The notes beneath the pieces are model-generated. The model was given only the letters and a program-made list of their open reading frames with translations, did not search any database and had not been told where the DNA came from. The position numbers were made by a program, and so were the translations under genes. DNA of 64,000 bases from Roseovarius sp. 217 (GTDB lineage: Bacteria > Pseudomonadota > Alphaproteobacteria > Rhodobacterales > Rhodobacteraceae), in the NCBI RefSeq assembly GCF_000152845.1, contig NZ_CH902584.1, positions 1,028,500 to 1,092,499 of the forward strand, read 5' to 3'. The first letter of the stretch is position 1, and each line of letters starts with the position of its first letter. Below, one piece after another: positions 35,258 through 42,974 of the stretch.

Positions 35258-37294
35258 ATGCCAGGCGCTGCCACGCTTTTGCGCGATGTGTTCGGATTCG
35301 ATGCCTTTCGTCCCGGGCAAGAAGAGATCATTCACACCGTCGCCACCGGCTGCAACACGCTGGCCATCATGCCCACGGGGGGTGGAAAATCCCTGTGTTT
35401 TCAGATCCCTGCGCTGATGCGCGAGGGTGTAACGGTTGTCATATCCCCCCTCATTGCCCTGATGCGCGATCAGGTCCGCGCTCTCAAAGCCGCAGGCGTC
35501 GAGGCGGGTGCCCTCACCTCCGGCAACACCGAGGAAGAAACCGCCGAGGTTTGGCAGGCGCTTGAGGCGGGGCGCCTGCGCCTGCTCTATATCGCACCGG
35601 AACGGCTTGCGGCGGGGTCATCGCTTGGCATGCTGCGCCGCATCGGTGTGGGCCTCATCGCCGTCGATGAGGCCCATTGCGTAAGCCAGTGGGGCCATGA
35701 TTTCCGCCCCGATTATCTGCGCATCGGCGAGTTGCGCCGCGCGCTCAACGTGCCGCTTGCCGCCTTTACCGCCACCGCCGATGCCGAAACCCGCGACGAA
35801 ATCGTCGAGAAACTGTTTGACGGGCAGGCACCGCAGATTTTCTTGCAAGGCTTTGACCGGCCCAACATCCACATGGCTTTTGCCGCCAAGGATAATCCGC
35901 GCGCGCAGATCATGGCCTTCGCCGCCGCCCGCAAGGGGCAGTCGGGCATCGTCTACTGCGGCACCCGCGCCAAGACCGAAACCCTCGCCCGCGCGCTCTT
36001 GGACGCCGGGCATTCCGCCTGCGCCTATCACGGCGGGATGGAGGCCGAGGCCCGGCGCGTCGTCGAAGGGCGCTTCAGCAGCGAGGATGGGCTGATTGTC
36101 GTGGCCACCGTCGCCTTTGGCATGGGCGTGGACAAGCCGGATATCCGCTGGGTCGCGCATGCCGACCTGCCCAAGTCCATCGAAGGCTATTATCAGGAAA
36201 TTGGTCGCGCCGGGCGCGATGGCGCGCCTGCCGAAACGCTGACGCTCTTTGGCCCCGATGACATCCGCCTGCGCCGCTCGCAGATCGACGAAGGCTTGGC
36301 CCCGCCCGACCGGCGCATGGCCGATCACGGGCGGCTCAACGCCCTTCTGGGTCTGGCCGAGGCCTTGGAATGCCGCCGCGCCACGCTCTTGCGCTATTTC
36401 GGAGAGACCGCCACCCCTTGCGGCAATTGCGATCTCTGCGACACCCCGCCCGAAACCTTTGACGGCACCGAGTCGGTGCGCAAGGCGCTCTCGGCGATCC
36501 TGCGCACCGGCGAGAGCTTTGGCGCAGGCCATCTGATCGACATTCTCACCGGCACCGCCACCGACAAAATACGCCAACGTGGGCATGAGACGCTCCCCAC
36601 CTTTGGCGTCGGGCGCGACATGGACAAACGCGGTTGGCAAGGCGTCTTTCGTCAGATGATGGGGCGCGACCTGATCCGCCCGGATCGCGAACGCCATGGC
36701 GCGCTCGTGATGACAGAGACCGCCCGCCCGATCCTGCGCGGCGAAGACAGCGTCACCCTGCGCCGCGACACGATCAACCACACCCCGCGCCCCGCCGTGC
36801 GTGCCCTTGTGTCAGACGAAGACGCACCACTCCTCTCGGCCCTCAAGGCCAAGCGACGTGCATTGGCAGAGGCCGCCAGCGTCCCCGCCTATATCGTCTT
36901 CAACGACCGGACGCTGATCGAGATGGCCGAAACCCGACCCGAAACGCTCGATCAAATGGCCCGGATCAGCGGCGTCGGCGCGAAGAAACTAGAGCGGTAT
37001 GGCGCGGAATTCCTCGAAGTGATCACCGGGGCGGCCGATCCCGTGCATCCCACGCGCCGCAAACTCGCCGGCAGCACCGCAGGCGAGGTTTACGACCGGC
37101 TGATGCAGGCACAGGCCGATCTGAGCCGGGGCGAGACCGGCATCGACCGCCCCCTCAGTTGCTCTGCGTCATTGGTCGCCAAAGTCGCCAGCCAGAAACC
37201 CCGCACCGCGCAAGAGATGCAGCGCTTGCTCGGCGAAAAATATGCCGACCGTTTTGGCGCTGCCTTTCTGGACGTTCTGCACGCCGCGTCCTAG
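35258..37294 (+). CDS. recQ: ATP-dependent DNA helicase RecQ
   Basis: A 678-residue 3'-5' helicase for recombination repair. Walker A is PTGGGKS at ~39-45, and the DEAH box with the RecQ aromatic loop is VDEAHCVSQWGHDFRPDY. Motif VI is GRAGRDG. The RQC zinc site is C-R-R...CGNCDLC. The HRDC domain (~520-600: LLSALKAKRRALAEAASVPAYIVFND...MARISGVGAKKLERYG) is complete, and a short extra helical tail follows. Confidence 0.97.
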   Translation: MPGAATLLRDVFGFDAFRPGQEEIIHTVATGCNTLAIMPTGGGKSLCFQIPALMREGVTVVISPLIALMRDQVRALKAAGVEAGALTSGNTEEETAEVWQALEAGRLRLLYIAPERLAAGSSLGMLRRIGVGLIAVDEAHCVSQWGHDFRPDYLRIGELRRALNVPLAAFTATADAETRDEIVEKLFDGQAPQIFLQGFDRPNIHMAFAAKDNPRAQIMAFAAARKGQSGIVYCGTRAKTETLARALLDAGHSACAYHGGMEAEARRVVEGRFSSEDGLIVVATVAFGMGVDKPDIRWVAHADLPKSIEGYYQEIGRAGRDGAPAETLTLFGPDDIRLRRSQIDEGLAPPDRRMADHGRLNALLGLAEALECRRATLLRYFGETATPCGNCDLCDTPPETFDGTESVRKALSAILRTGESFGAGHLIDILTGTATDKIRQRGHETLPTFGVGRDMDKRGWQGVFRQMMGRDLIRPDRERHGALVMTETARPILRGEDSVTLRRDTINHTPRPAVRALVSDEDAPLLSALKAKRRALAEAASVPAYIVFNDRTLIEMAETRPETLDQMARISGVGAKKLERYGAEFLEVITGAADPVHPTRRKLAGSTAGEVYDRLMQAQADLSRGETGIDRPLSCSASLVAKVASQKPRTAQEMQRLLGEKYADRFGAAFLDVLHAAS

Positions 37295-37326
37295 ATCACG
37301 CAAAGCGCTGCACAAAGGATCATTGA

Positions 37327-38091
37327 ATGCTCGTCGTCGTCTCCCCCGCCAAGAAACTGGATATGACCCCGGTCGAGGGGATCACGCCCACCCGGCCCCA
37401 ATTCACCCACGAGGCCGGGGAGTTGGCGCAGGTGGCGCAGGGGCTGAACGTGGGCGACCTGCAAAAGCTGATGCATATCAGCGAGAGTCTTGCGCGCCTC
37501 AACGTCAACCGCTTTGCCGATTTCGGGCAGATGGCGGAAAAACCCGCCGCGCTTGCCTTTGCTGGCGACACCTATCAGGGGCTCGAGGCCGGGTCGCTCG
37601 ACCCCGAGGAAATGGCCTGGGCGCAGGAGCATTTCCGCATTCTGTCCGGGCTCTACGGTGTTCTGCGCCCACTTGACGCGATAGAGCCCTATCGCCTCGA
37701 AATGGGCAGCCGGTTGAAAACCGCGCGTGGCAAGACGCTCTATGACTATTGGGGCGCGCAGATTTCCGAGGCTCTGAATACACAGGCCCAAACCCTTGGC
37801 ACCGAGACGCTCATCAACTGTGCCAGCCAGGAATACTTCGGCGCGGTGAATCGCGCTGCGCTGACCCTGCGGGTCGTCACGCCGGTTTTCATGGAGGACA
37901 AGGCAGGCACGCCAAAGATCGTCAGCTTTTACGCGAAACGTGCGCGCGGGGCGATGGCGCGGTTCATCATCCAGCACCGCCTGACAGATCCCGATGCGAT
38001 CCTTGACTTTGACAGCGGTGGCTATCGCCATGACGCCAGCCTGTCAAAACCCGATCAGCCGGTGTTCCTGCGCGATCACCCGACCGCCTGA
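37327..38091 (+). CDS. yaaA: YaaA (UPF0246) peroxide-stress protein
   Basis: A 254-residue protein with the full YaaA pattern: MLVVVSPAKKLDM, FRILSGLYGVLRPLDAIEPYRLEMG, LINCASQEYFGAV and the C-terminal YAKRARGAMARFII. E. coli YaaA limits free iron and DNA damage under peroxide. Its last 16 bases overlap, tail to tail, with the 3' end of the interrupted kinase gene. Confidence 0.95.
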   Translation: MLVVVSPAKKLDMTPVEGITPTRPQFTHEAGELAQVAQGLNVGDLQKLMHISESLARLNVNRFADFGQMAEKPAALAFAGDTYQGLEAGSLDPEEMAWAQEHFRILSGLYGVLRPLDAIEPYRLEMGSRLKTARGKTLYDYWGAQISEALNTQAQTLGTETLINCASQEYFGAVNRAALTLRVVTPVFMEDKAGTPKIVSFYAKRARGAMARFIIQHRLTDPDAILDFDSGGYRHDASLSKPDQPVFLRDHPTA

Positions 38092-38343
38092 ACCGGCTCA
38101 ACCGCCCCCTCAGGCGCGCGTGCGCCTTTGGGGCAAGCGGCAATGATGTGAGCAAGGATCATCTCCTTGCGCAGCGGTTTGGTCATATAGTGATCCAACC
38201 CGGCCGCCAGAATTTGCGCGTCATCCCCGGTCATCGCATGGGCGGTCATCGCCACGATGGGCACATGCCGCCCACTCTGCGCCTCAATCCCGCGAATGGC
38301 GCGCGTGGCCTCCTTGCCATCCATTTCCGGCATGGAAATGTCC
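38076..38343 (-). pseudogene. Hybrid sensor kinase, C-terminal fragment of receiver 2
   Basis: The distal part of the kinase gene split by the IS1595-type element. It encodes SMPEMDGKEATRAIRGIEAQ..., then the conserved Thr/Ala of PIVAMTAHAM and the Lys of YMTKPLRK of a CheY-like receiver, followed by a short tail to the stop at 38076. It has no start of its own. The copy of the target duplication is at 38334-38343. Confidence 0.9.
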
Positions 38344-38368
38344 GGCCTTATGTATCAAACGCACCAAC
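38344..38368 (+). repeat. Left terminal inverted repeat
   Basis: 25 bp starting GGCCTTATGTATC, perfectly complementary to the right end. An IS5-type element begins six bases beyond it. Confidence 0.92.
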
Positions 38369-38371
38369 AAT

Positions 38372-38851
38372 CTAGGCAGCCGACTCATAAAACTCGATCC
38401 ACAGCCTGATCGATGCCAGTTTGATCATCGACAGGAAATTGCGTGAGGTCTTCTCGTATCGGGTTGCGATACGGCGGAACGAGGCTTTCAGCCTGCCAAA
38501 GAAGCGCTCGATTTTGTTGCGTTCCCGGTAGATTTCAGCATCAAATTCGGCGGGTAGTTTACGGTTGGCCTTGGGAGGGATCACGTCGATAGCCCCCTGT
38601 TCCCAGATCATATCCCTGATCCAGTCTGCGTCATATGCTTTATCCGCGAGCACATGTTGTCCAGGTTGCAAGTTGTCCAGTAGCGTCTTGCACGGCGGCG
38701 CGTCATGGGCTTGACCGGGTGTCAATTCATATCGGATCGGCAGCCCATCCTGATTGGTAAGTGCATGTATTTTCGTCCCTAATCCGCCCCGTGAACGACC
38801 TAAACAGCGGCGTGGGTCTTTTTTTGAGCGTGGTGGCGGAATGATGCGCAC
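38372..38851 (-). CDS. IS5-family transposase, OrfB part
   Basis: Encodes the C-terminal part of a DDE transposase: LGRSRGGLGTKIHALTNQDGLPIRYELTPGQAHD, the second Asp in HVLADKAYDADW, and the Glu in ERNKIERFFGRLK. It overlaps OrfA in another frame. A run of seven A (minus strand; 38819-38825) in the overlap is where a frameshift could join the two; OrfB is in the +1 frame. Confidence 0.88.
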   Translation of the reverse strand: MRIIPPPRSKKDPRRCLGRSRGGLGTKIHALTNQDGLPIRYELTPGQAHDAPPCKTLLDNLQPGQHVLADKAYDADWIRDMIWEQGAIDVIPPKANRKLPAEFDAEIYRERNKIERFFGRLKASFRRIATRYEKTSRNFLSMIKLASIRLWIEFYESAA

Positions 38852-39179
38852 GCACGCTGGTCCCGTCGACCATCACCATGTCAACGTTATGCGCGTCGGC
38901 GATGGCCTCCATGATCCGGTCCCAGTGGCCTGCATAGCTCCACCGGTTGAAGCGGTTGTAGACCGTGGTCGGTGGGCCGTATTGCTCTGGTAGATCAGCC
39001 CAAGGGATGCCGGTGCGCAGGACGTAGAAAATGCCGTTGATCACGCGGCGGTCATCAACCCGCTTCTTGCCACGTGTTTTGTTGGGCAAGACAGCTTTGA
39101 TGAACTCCCATTCCAGATCGCTCATATCTGATCGCGCCATTTGCATTCTCCCGCCCAGTTTTGTGCGAGAGTGAATCAC
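38727..39179 (-). CDS. IS5-family transposase, OrfA part
   Basis: The N-terminal part of the transposase. It starts with an extension before MARSDMSDLEWEFIKAVLPN (the more likely start, at 39140) and contains RRVINGIFYVLRTGIPWADLPEQYGPPTTVYNRFNRW and the first catalytic Asp in MVMVDGTSVRAHHS. A fused product would need slippage at the A7 run. Confidence 0.88.
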   Translation of the reverse strand: MIHSRTKLGGRMQMARSDMSDLEWEFIKAVLPNKTRGKKRVDDRRVINGIFYVLRTGIPWADLPEQYGPPTTVYNRFNRWSYAGHWDRIMEAIADAHNVDMVMVDGTSVRAHHSATTLKKRPTPLFRSFTGRIRDENTCTYQSGWAADPI

Positions 39180-39257
39180 AAACTTATGCTTCTAAACAAG
39201 AATTAATGAGTGTGCTGCCTAGCTGATTTTCGCGCCCATGTGAATCACAATGCGGGT

Positions 39258-39614
39258 ATGTTGGATAAGACAGTCACAAACGCATTGCTGCACCTTCGAG
39301 CGCAGATGATCCGCGACAGCCTAGACGGTCTGGAGCATGTAGAGGCGTTGCTTGTGATGCGCGGTGTTGATCTGTCTGCGCATGCAGTTCCCCGCAAGAT
39401 CGCTCAGAGGCGTGATACGTCGATACTGGCAATGGACGCTCTGCGCAGCGGTCCTAAGACTGGCAAGGAAGTGTCGCTCTATGCCGCATCAGTCACTGAT
39501 ATGACCTATGAGGAAGCGCGCGGGCGCATGTATCAGGCGCTGCACAATCTGCGGCGCAAAGGCTGGGTGGAACGTAACGGAGCGCTATGGGGAACTTCGC
39601 AATTTCCCATATGA
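39258..39614 (+). CDS. Small winged-helix-like passenger protein
   Basis: A 118-residue protein, MLDKTVTNALLHLRAQMIRDSLDGLEHVEALLVMRGVDL, with a C-terminal winged-helix look (ILAMDALRSGPKTGKEVSLYAAS...YQALHNLRRKGWVERNGALWGTS). The ATG at 39258 is preferred; an in-frame GTG at 39210 lies inside the IS5 end. Similar small proteins are common in roseobacter mobile DNA, so a DNA-binding role is likely but unproven. The nested IS probably separates it from its original promoter. Confidence 0.65.
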   Translation: MLDKTVTNALLHLRAQMIRDSLDGLEHVEALLVMRGVDLSAHAVPRKIAQRRDTSILAMDALRSGPKTGKEVSLYAASVTDMTYEEARGRMYQALHNLRRKGWVERNGALWGTSQFPI

Positions 39615-39739
39615 GAGCCAGAGAGGCCCGCACAGTGCCGATTTCTTTTTTTGACTACCCATTCCCCGAATTTAAAAGACGCAACTCCAGTTGCCCTTCT
39701 ATGGACTCTGAGCGGCACATGCCCTATGGTCAAAAGGAA

Positions 39740-39766
39740 GGGGTCACGCTAATTCTAGCGGACCCC
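39740..39766 (+). terminator. Hairpin after the winged-helix-like gene
   Basis: GGGGTC-A-CGCTA-ATTC-TAGCG-GACCCC forms 11 pairs with one bulged A, followed by CCTCTAAACC. It lies between two passenger genes and could terminate the first. Confidence 0.5.
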
Positions 39767-39832
39767 CTCTAAACCACGTTGTCGAGCAACGCAAACACAC
39801 AACATATGTCCCACAGAATGGACAAACAGTCA

Positions 39833-39870
39833 ATGCTCGATAACCCCATCAACAAGGAATAATCGAGCAT
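39833..39870 (+). promoter_or_regulatory. Hairpin enclosing the ribosome site of a passenger gene
   Basis: ATGCTCGAT (39833-39841) and ATCGAGCAT (39862-39870) are a perfect 9-bp inverted repeat. The 20-base loop holds the Shine-Dalgarno AAGGA (39854-39858), and the second arm includes the first two bases of the start codon at 39869. As RNA it would mask initiation; as DNA it could be an operator. Confidence 0.55.
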
Positions 39871-40408
39871 GGTTTTCGCTGAGATAGAAGATTACACAAT
39901 TGCGGCACCTCATTTTGATGATCAAAATGAAATGATGAAGCTTGATGTTTCAGCATCTTGGGTGAAGCAAAACGCAATCCACTTGCGCCGACAATCCTTA
40001 ATGGATTTTTGGACGTGTGTTAAAGGGTGCGCGCCGCCCGTAAACAATATTGGATATCACGAAGATGGCAGAAAGGTTGTTCTGAAAGGTATGCTGGCCT
40101 CTCATGCGGTTTACCGTGGATTGGAGCGACCAATTGATGGGTCCGACAATGGAGAAGAGGTGTATGTTTTTATATCCAGCCCGAGTACTTTCTATAGGTA
40201 TGTACCGCATATGGTTTGCGTTGCAAAATCATGCCCAAGTCCTAAAAATGCCGTTTTCGCTTGCTATGTTCGTCGTTATAAGCAAGAGACATCTGCTGGC
40301 TCAAGTGGTATGATCCTTTCGTGGGAATGGGTAAAGAACGACGAAAACGCGCCAACCGTTCCTTATGAGGCAGAAGTCAGATACAAGGTGCAAGTTTGGA
40401 GGCTGTAA
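39869..40408 (+). CDS. Transposon passenger protein of unknown function (gene A of a coupled pair)
   Basis: A 179-residue soluble protein with no recognised family: an acidic N-terminus (MVFAEIEDYTIAAPHFDDQNEMMKL), a cysteine pair in DFWTCVKGCAPPVNN, and a beta-rich C-terminal half. No TM or signal peptide. Its stop overlaps the next start (TAATG), so the two are made together. Codon use is AT-richer than in chromosomal genes. The start codon sits in the hairpin at 39833-39870. Confidence 0.75.
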   Translation: MVFAEIEDYTIAAPHFDDQNEMMKLDVSASWVKQNAIHLRRQSLMDFWTCVKGCAPPVNNIGYHEDGRKVVLKGMLASHAVYRGLERPIDGSDNGEEVYVFISSPSTFYRYVPHMVCVAKSCPSPKNAVFACYVRRYKQETSAGSSGMILSWEWVKNDENAPTVPYEAEVRYKVQVWRL

Positions 40409-40821
40409 TGACAAAACATGTTGAATCGACGGACTTCCAGCCCGTTGAAGGCAAGGAGTTTTCTAAAGTAGCCGTGTATTTCCCCAGCATGGATTACATC
40501 GACTATGTACAACGGGATACCCTTACAATTTCGGATCGTATAGATCAGTTTTTGACAATAACTTATGATGAAGACGGGGAGATGGTGGGTTTCCGGCTAA
40601 AGGGCTTGAAGAACGTATTTCTTAAAAAAATAAAGCCCACGCTTCAACTCACCGACAGTGACTTCGTTCATGTCCGTGACATCTTCATTGCTCTTGTTTC
40701 CCAATTTGGCGATGCCCTAATTTCGGATAACGCGAAGAGGTCTGCGTACAAGAAAGCTTATAAGTTGTCAGAAAGCGACAACGTGACGCTCGATGTGTCA
40801 GAATATAAAATGGCAGCGTGA
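40408..40821 (+). CDS. Transposon passenger protein of unknown function (gene B of a coupled pair)
   Basis: A 137-residue protein, MTKHVESTDFQPVEGKEFSKVAVYFPSMDYIDYVQRDTL, with an acidic middle (ITYDEDGEMVGFRLKGLKNVF) and a helical C-terminus (IFIALVSQFGDALISDNAKRSAYKKAYKLSESD). No known domain is recognised. It ends 4 bases before the 3' end of the convergent transposase gene. Confidence 0.75.
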   Translation: MTKHVESTDFQPVEGKEFSKVAVYFPSMDYIDYVQRDTLTISDRIDQFLTITYDEDGEMVGFRLKGLKNVFLKKIKPTLQLTDSDFVHVRDIFIALVSQFGDALISDNAKRSAYKKAYKLSESDNVTLDVSEYKMAA

Positions 40822-40824
40822 ACA

Positions 40825-41793
40825 TTAAGCCGCGCGCTGCCAATACCCTTTCCAATTACGGCTAACTGGCGCGTCCATTGCGTTAGACACCAGACGGTGT
40901 GCCAGTTCGCCGTTGTCAAAGCGACGGTTGTCCTCAAGCCATGCAGCGTGGTTCGCATACTGGTAAAGGTATTGCGGGCTAACGTGGTGATGCTGGCCTG
41001 TCACCATGCGGCGCAGGCGCGAGAAATAGCTTTCAACCATGTTGGTGTGCTTGCCGTGGTCGCTGTAAATCTCACTGTGGTTCACGCGGTCAACCGACCA
41101 GCCCATGTGCAACTCATCCCAATGGCTTGCCTCATCGGCTGACATGGTGGCCATGCGGCACACGTTCTCGTTTGCCAGTGCAACGCCTTCGGCCTCAGAC
41201 ATGCCTACAACGGGCAGGGTGCGGCCAGTGCGCTCACGCATGGCGATAACCACGCGGCGCTTGCCGGTCTGGTGTGCTTTCAAGCGGCGGTCCTTGCGGT
41301 CTGCCTTGGCGTTCTCAGGGCGAATATGGCCGCCAAAGTATGCGCCATCAATCTCGACGTGGCCTTGCAGCACTTCGCCTGTCTGGACCTCTTGCGCCAT
41401 TGCCTCGCGCAGTTTGTGCGCCAGAACGAAAGCGGTCTTGTATTGGCAGTCCAGATCGCGGGAAAGCTGGATCATGGAAACGCCCTTGGCCCCATTCACG
41501 ATGATGCAGATCGCGGCCAGAAGGTCTACAAAATCCATCTTGCGGCTGGCAAAGATCGTGCCGCTCGTCACGCTGAATTGGTGCGCGCATGCCTTGCACT
41601 TAAACTTGCGGCGCGTGGTGATCTTGTAGGTCTCATGGTTCGAACACCGCGGGCAAACTGCCTCGCCATTTGTCTCAGACCAGCGCATTTCGCAGAACGT
41701 CTGGTAAGCCGCGTCTTCGCCTGCCTTGTAGATCTGGCGAAGGCTGAGTGTGCGTGATGCTGCTGAGAGAAGAAAATGCTGGGCCATTGTCAC
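40825..41793 (-). CDS. IS1595-family transposase
   Basis: A 322-residue transposase. The N-terminal zinc ribbon (CPRCSNHETY...CKACAHQF) binds DNA. The catalytic core shows EIDGAYFGG (first Asp), the second Asp in MSADEASHWDE and the C-terminal HTNMVESYFSRLRRMVTGQHHHVSPQYLYQY typical of IS1595. No frameshift is seen and it looks intact, so the element may still be mobile. DUF6471 is divergent from it. Confidence 0.93.
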   Translation of the reverse strand: MTMAQHFLLSAASRTLSLRQIYKAGEDAAYQTFCEMRWSETNGEAVCPRCSNHETYKITTRRKFKCKACAHQFSVTSGTIFASRKMDFVDLLAAICIIVNGAKGVSMIQLSRDLDCQYKTAFVLAHKLREAMAQEVQTGEVLQGHVEIDGAYFGGHIRPENAKADRKDRRLKAHQTGKRRVVIAMRERTGRTLPVVGMSEAEGVALANENVCRMATMSADEASHWDELHMGWSVDRVNHSEIYSDHGKHTNMVESYFSRLRRMVTGQHHHVSPQYLYQYANHAAWLEDNRRFDNGELAHRLVSNAMDAPVSRNWKGYWQRAA

Positions 41794-41889
41794 TACATCC
41801 GTTTCTTATGTAACGTATATAGTGCGTTGACGTATCCCATGCAAGGGCATAAGTAATAAATATGATACTTTTAAACATAAAGGTGATAC

Positions 41890-42114
41890 ATGCCGACACA
41901 AACGGAATGGGAAATGAAGGCCGCAAACCTTCTAAAAGCAGAGCTGAAGCGGAAAGGCGTGACTTATGCTCAGCTAGTTGAAAAGCTGGCAAATATTGGA
42001 ATCAGTGAAAAGGAAGTGAACGTCCGCAACAAGCTATCCCGAGGGAAGTTTTCGGCGGCGTTTATGTTGCAATGCCTAAACGCTATTGGATCATATCAGT
42101 TACACTTGGACTAG
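41890..42114 (+). CDS. DUF6471 protein
   Basis: A 74-residue protein with the full DUF6471 pattern: EWEMKAANLLKAELKRKGVTYAQLVEKLANIGISEKEVNVRNKLSRGKFSAAFMLQCLNAIG. It resembles a lambda-repressor-like helix-turn-helix. It is divergent from the transposase with under 100 bases between them, which suits a regulator of transposition. This is inferred from position. Confidence 0.85.
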   Translation: MPTQTEWEMKAANLLKAELKRKGVTYAQLVEKLANIGISEKEVNVRNKLSRGKFSAAFMLQCLNAIGSYQLHLD

Positions 42115-42917
42115 CAGTAATTTTAGCGATTGGATGGGGCGTCTATGCTACTGGTCTAAAATTGGGCGAAACCAAAGCCAAGAATGCCTATCACACCAGC
42201 CGCTATGCCGCACATGCCACTAATCAAATAGAGCAATCCTGCCTCATTAGTGACCTGTCCAATTTTTCTAAATGCGTAGCCGAAATTATAAACTCCACCA
42301 ACGAGGACCAACGCGCTCAGGATGACCTTGAGGCCCAAACGGAAATGGCCCTGTGGGCTTTTTGGATGCTTGTAGCCACTGTAATAGTGGCCTTGATTAC
42401 TGGCCTTGGTGTAATCTTTGTTTGGCAAACCCTCAAGGCCACCCAAAGAATGGCCACTGACACCAGGGAAATCGGCCAAGCGCAAACTAGGGCATATCTT
42501 AGTATCACTGGTGCAAAATACTTCCGAAATGGAAGGCCCGGACGTGAAGGCCATAATTATGTAAGGCTTACTATCCACAACAGCGGTAACTCTCCGGCCA
42601 GAAATGTGAATCTCCGCGTAACTGACGTCAGAGTGGAGGCGGATATCTCGGTTGACCTCTTTTCTAAGCCAAAGCAGATTGGTGATATTGCGAGCGGGGA
42701 CAAAAAGAATGTCGATATTCTTTTCGCGGAGCCGTTCGAGGTGAAGGGGTACGTTTCGTTCACGGTTTACGTGTGTATTTCCAGCAAAACGGTTTTCAAG
42801 AATGACGGTGTTATTCGCGAGTTTGGAAGCGTTAATCACAGAGTGAAAACTATAAACAGGGAAAACATGGCTGTTGTTCCTATCTTCCAAATCACAAATG
42901 GAAACCGCAACGCATAG
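42072..42917 (+). CDS. Transposon passenger membrane protein
   Basis: A 281-residue protein with two membrane spans: WIISVTLGLAVILAIGWGVYATG near the N-terminus and ALWAFWMLVATVIVALITGLGVIFVW at ~90-120, separated by a short loop with two Cys. A cytoplasmic-looking beta-rich C-terminus follows (RAYLSITGAKYF...VRLTIHNSGNSPARNVNLRVTDV). Proteins of this shape are frequent cargo on mobile elements, with no known function. It overlaps the DUF6471 gene by 43 bases in another frame and ends 33 bases before the right inverted repeat. Confidence 0.75.
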   Translation: MPKRYWIISVTLGLAVILAIGWGVYATGLKLGETKAKNAYHTSRYAAHATNQIEQSCLISDLSNFSKCVAEIINSTNEDQRAQDDLEAQTEMALWAFWMLVATVIVALITGLGVIFVWQTLKATQRMATDTREIGQAQTRAYLSITGAKYFRNGRPGREGHNYVRLTIHNSGNSPARNVNLRVTDVRVEADISVDLFSKPKQIGDIASGDKKNVDILFAEPFEVKGYVSFTVYVCISSKTVFKNDGVIREFGSVNHRVKTINRENMAVVPIFQITNGNRNA

Positions 42918-42949
42918 TGCCAATGTGCTAATCATCGCTCAGCCCTCGG

Positions 42950-42974
42950 GTTGGTGCGTTTGATACATAAGGCC
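42950..42974 (-). repeat. Right terminal inverted repeat
   Basis: The complement of the left end over 25 bp, followed by the second copy of GGAAATGTCC (42975-42984). Confidence 0.92.

Larger units (their letters stand above)
38372..39222 (-). mobile_element. IS5-family (IS427-type) insertion sequence nested in the transposon
   Basis: About 850 bp. Terminal repeats CTAGGCAGCCGACTCAT (left) and ATGAGTGTGCTGCCTAG (right) match at 15 of 17 positions. The end bases CTAG appear at both sides, so the duplication is TA or CTAG. It contains the two transposase frames listed separately. It lies just inside the left end of the larger element and directly upstream of a small passenger gene. Confidence 0.9.
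38344..42974. mobile_element. IS1595-family transposon with passenger genes
   Basis: A 4,631-bp element. The ends are perfect 25-bp inverted repeats starting GGCCTTATGTATC (38344-38368 and 42950-42974), flanked on both sides by GGAAATGTCC. Because the GG/CC at the borders is symmetric, the true target duplication may be 8 to 10 bp; 8 bp is usual for the family. Inside are an IS5-type insertion, a small winged-helix-like gene, two coupled unknown genes, an IS1595 transposase, a DUF6471 gene and a membrane-protein gene. The DNA is AT-richer than the chromosome. Deleting the element plus one duplication restores the reading frame of the kinase across VFMDIS/MPEMDG. Confidence 0.9.

Noticed and set aside
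39210-39258. GTG start of the winged-helix-like gene inside the IS5 end
   Set aside because: The first 16 residues would be encoded by the IS repeat; the ATG at 39258 gives the family-like N-terminus.
39587-39772. A 61-residue frame between cargo genes
   Set aside because: It spans the hairpin at 39740-39766 and overlaps the end of the preceding gene; no ribosome site is visible.
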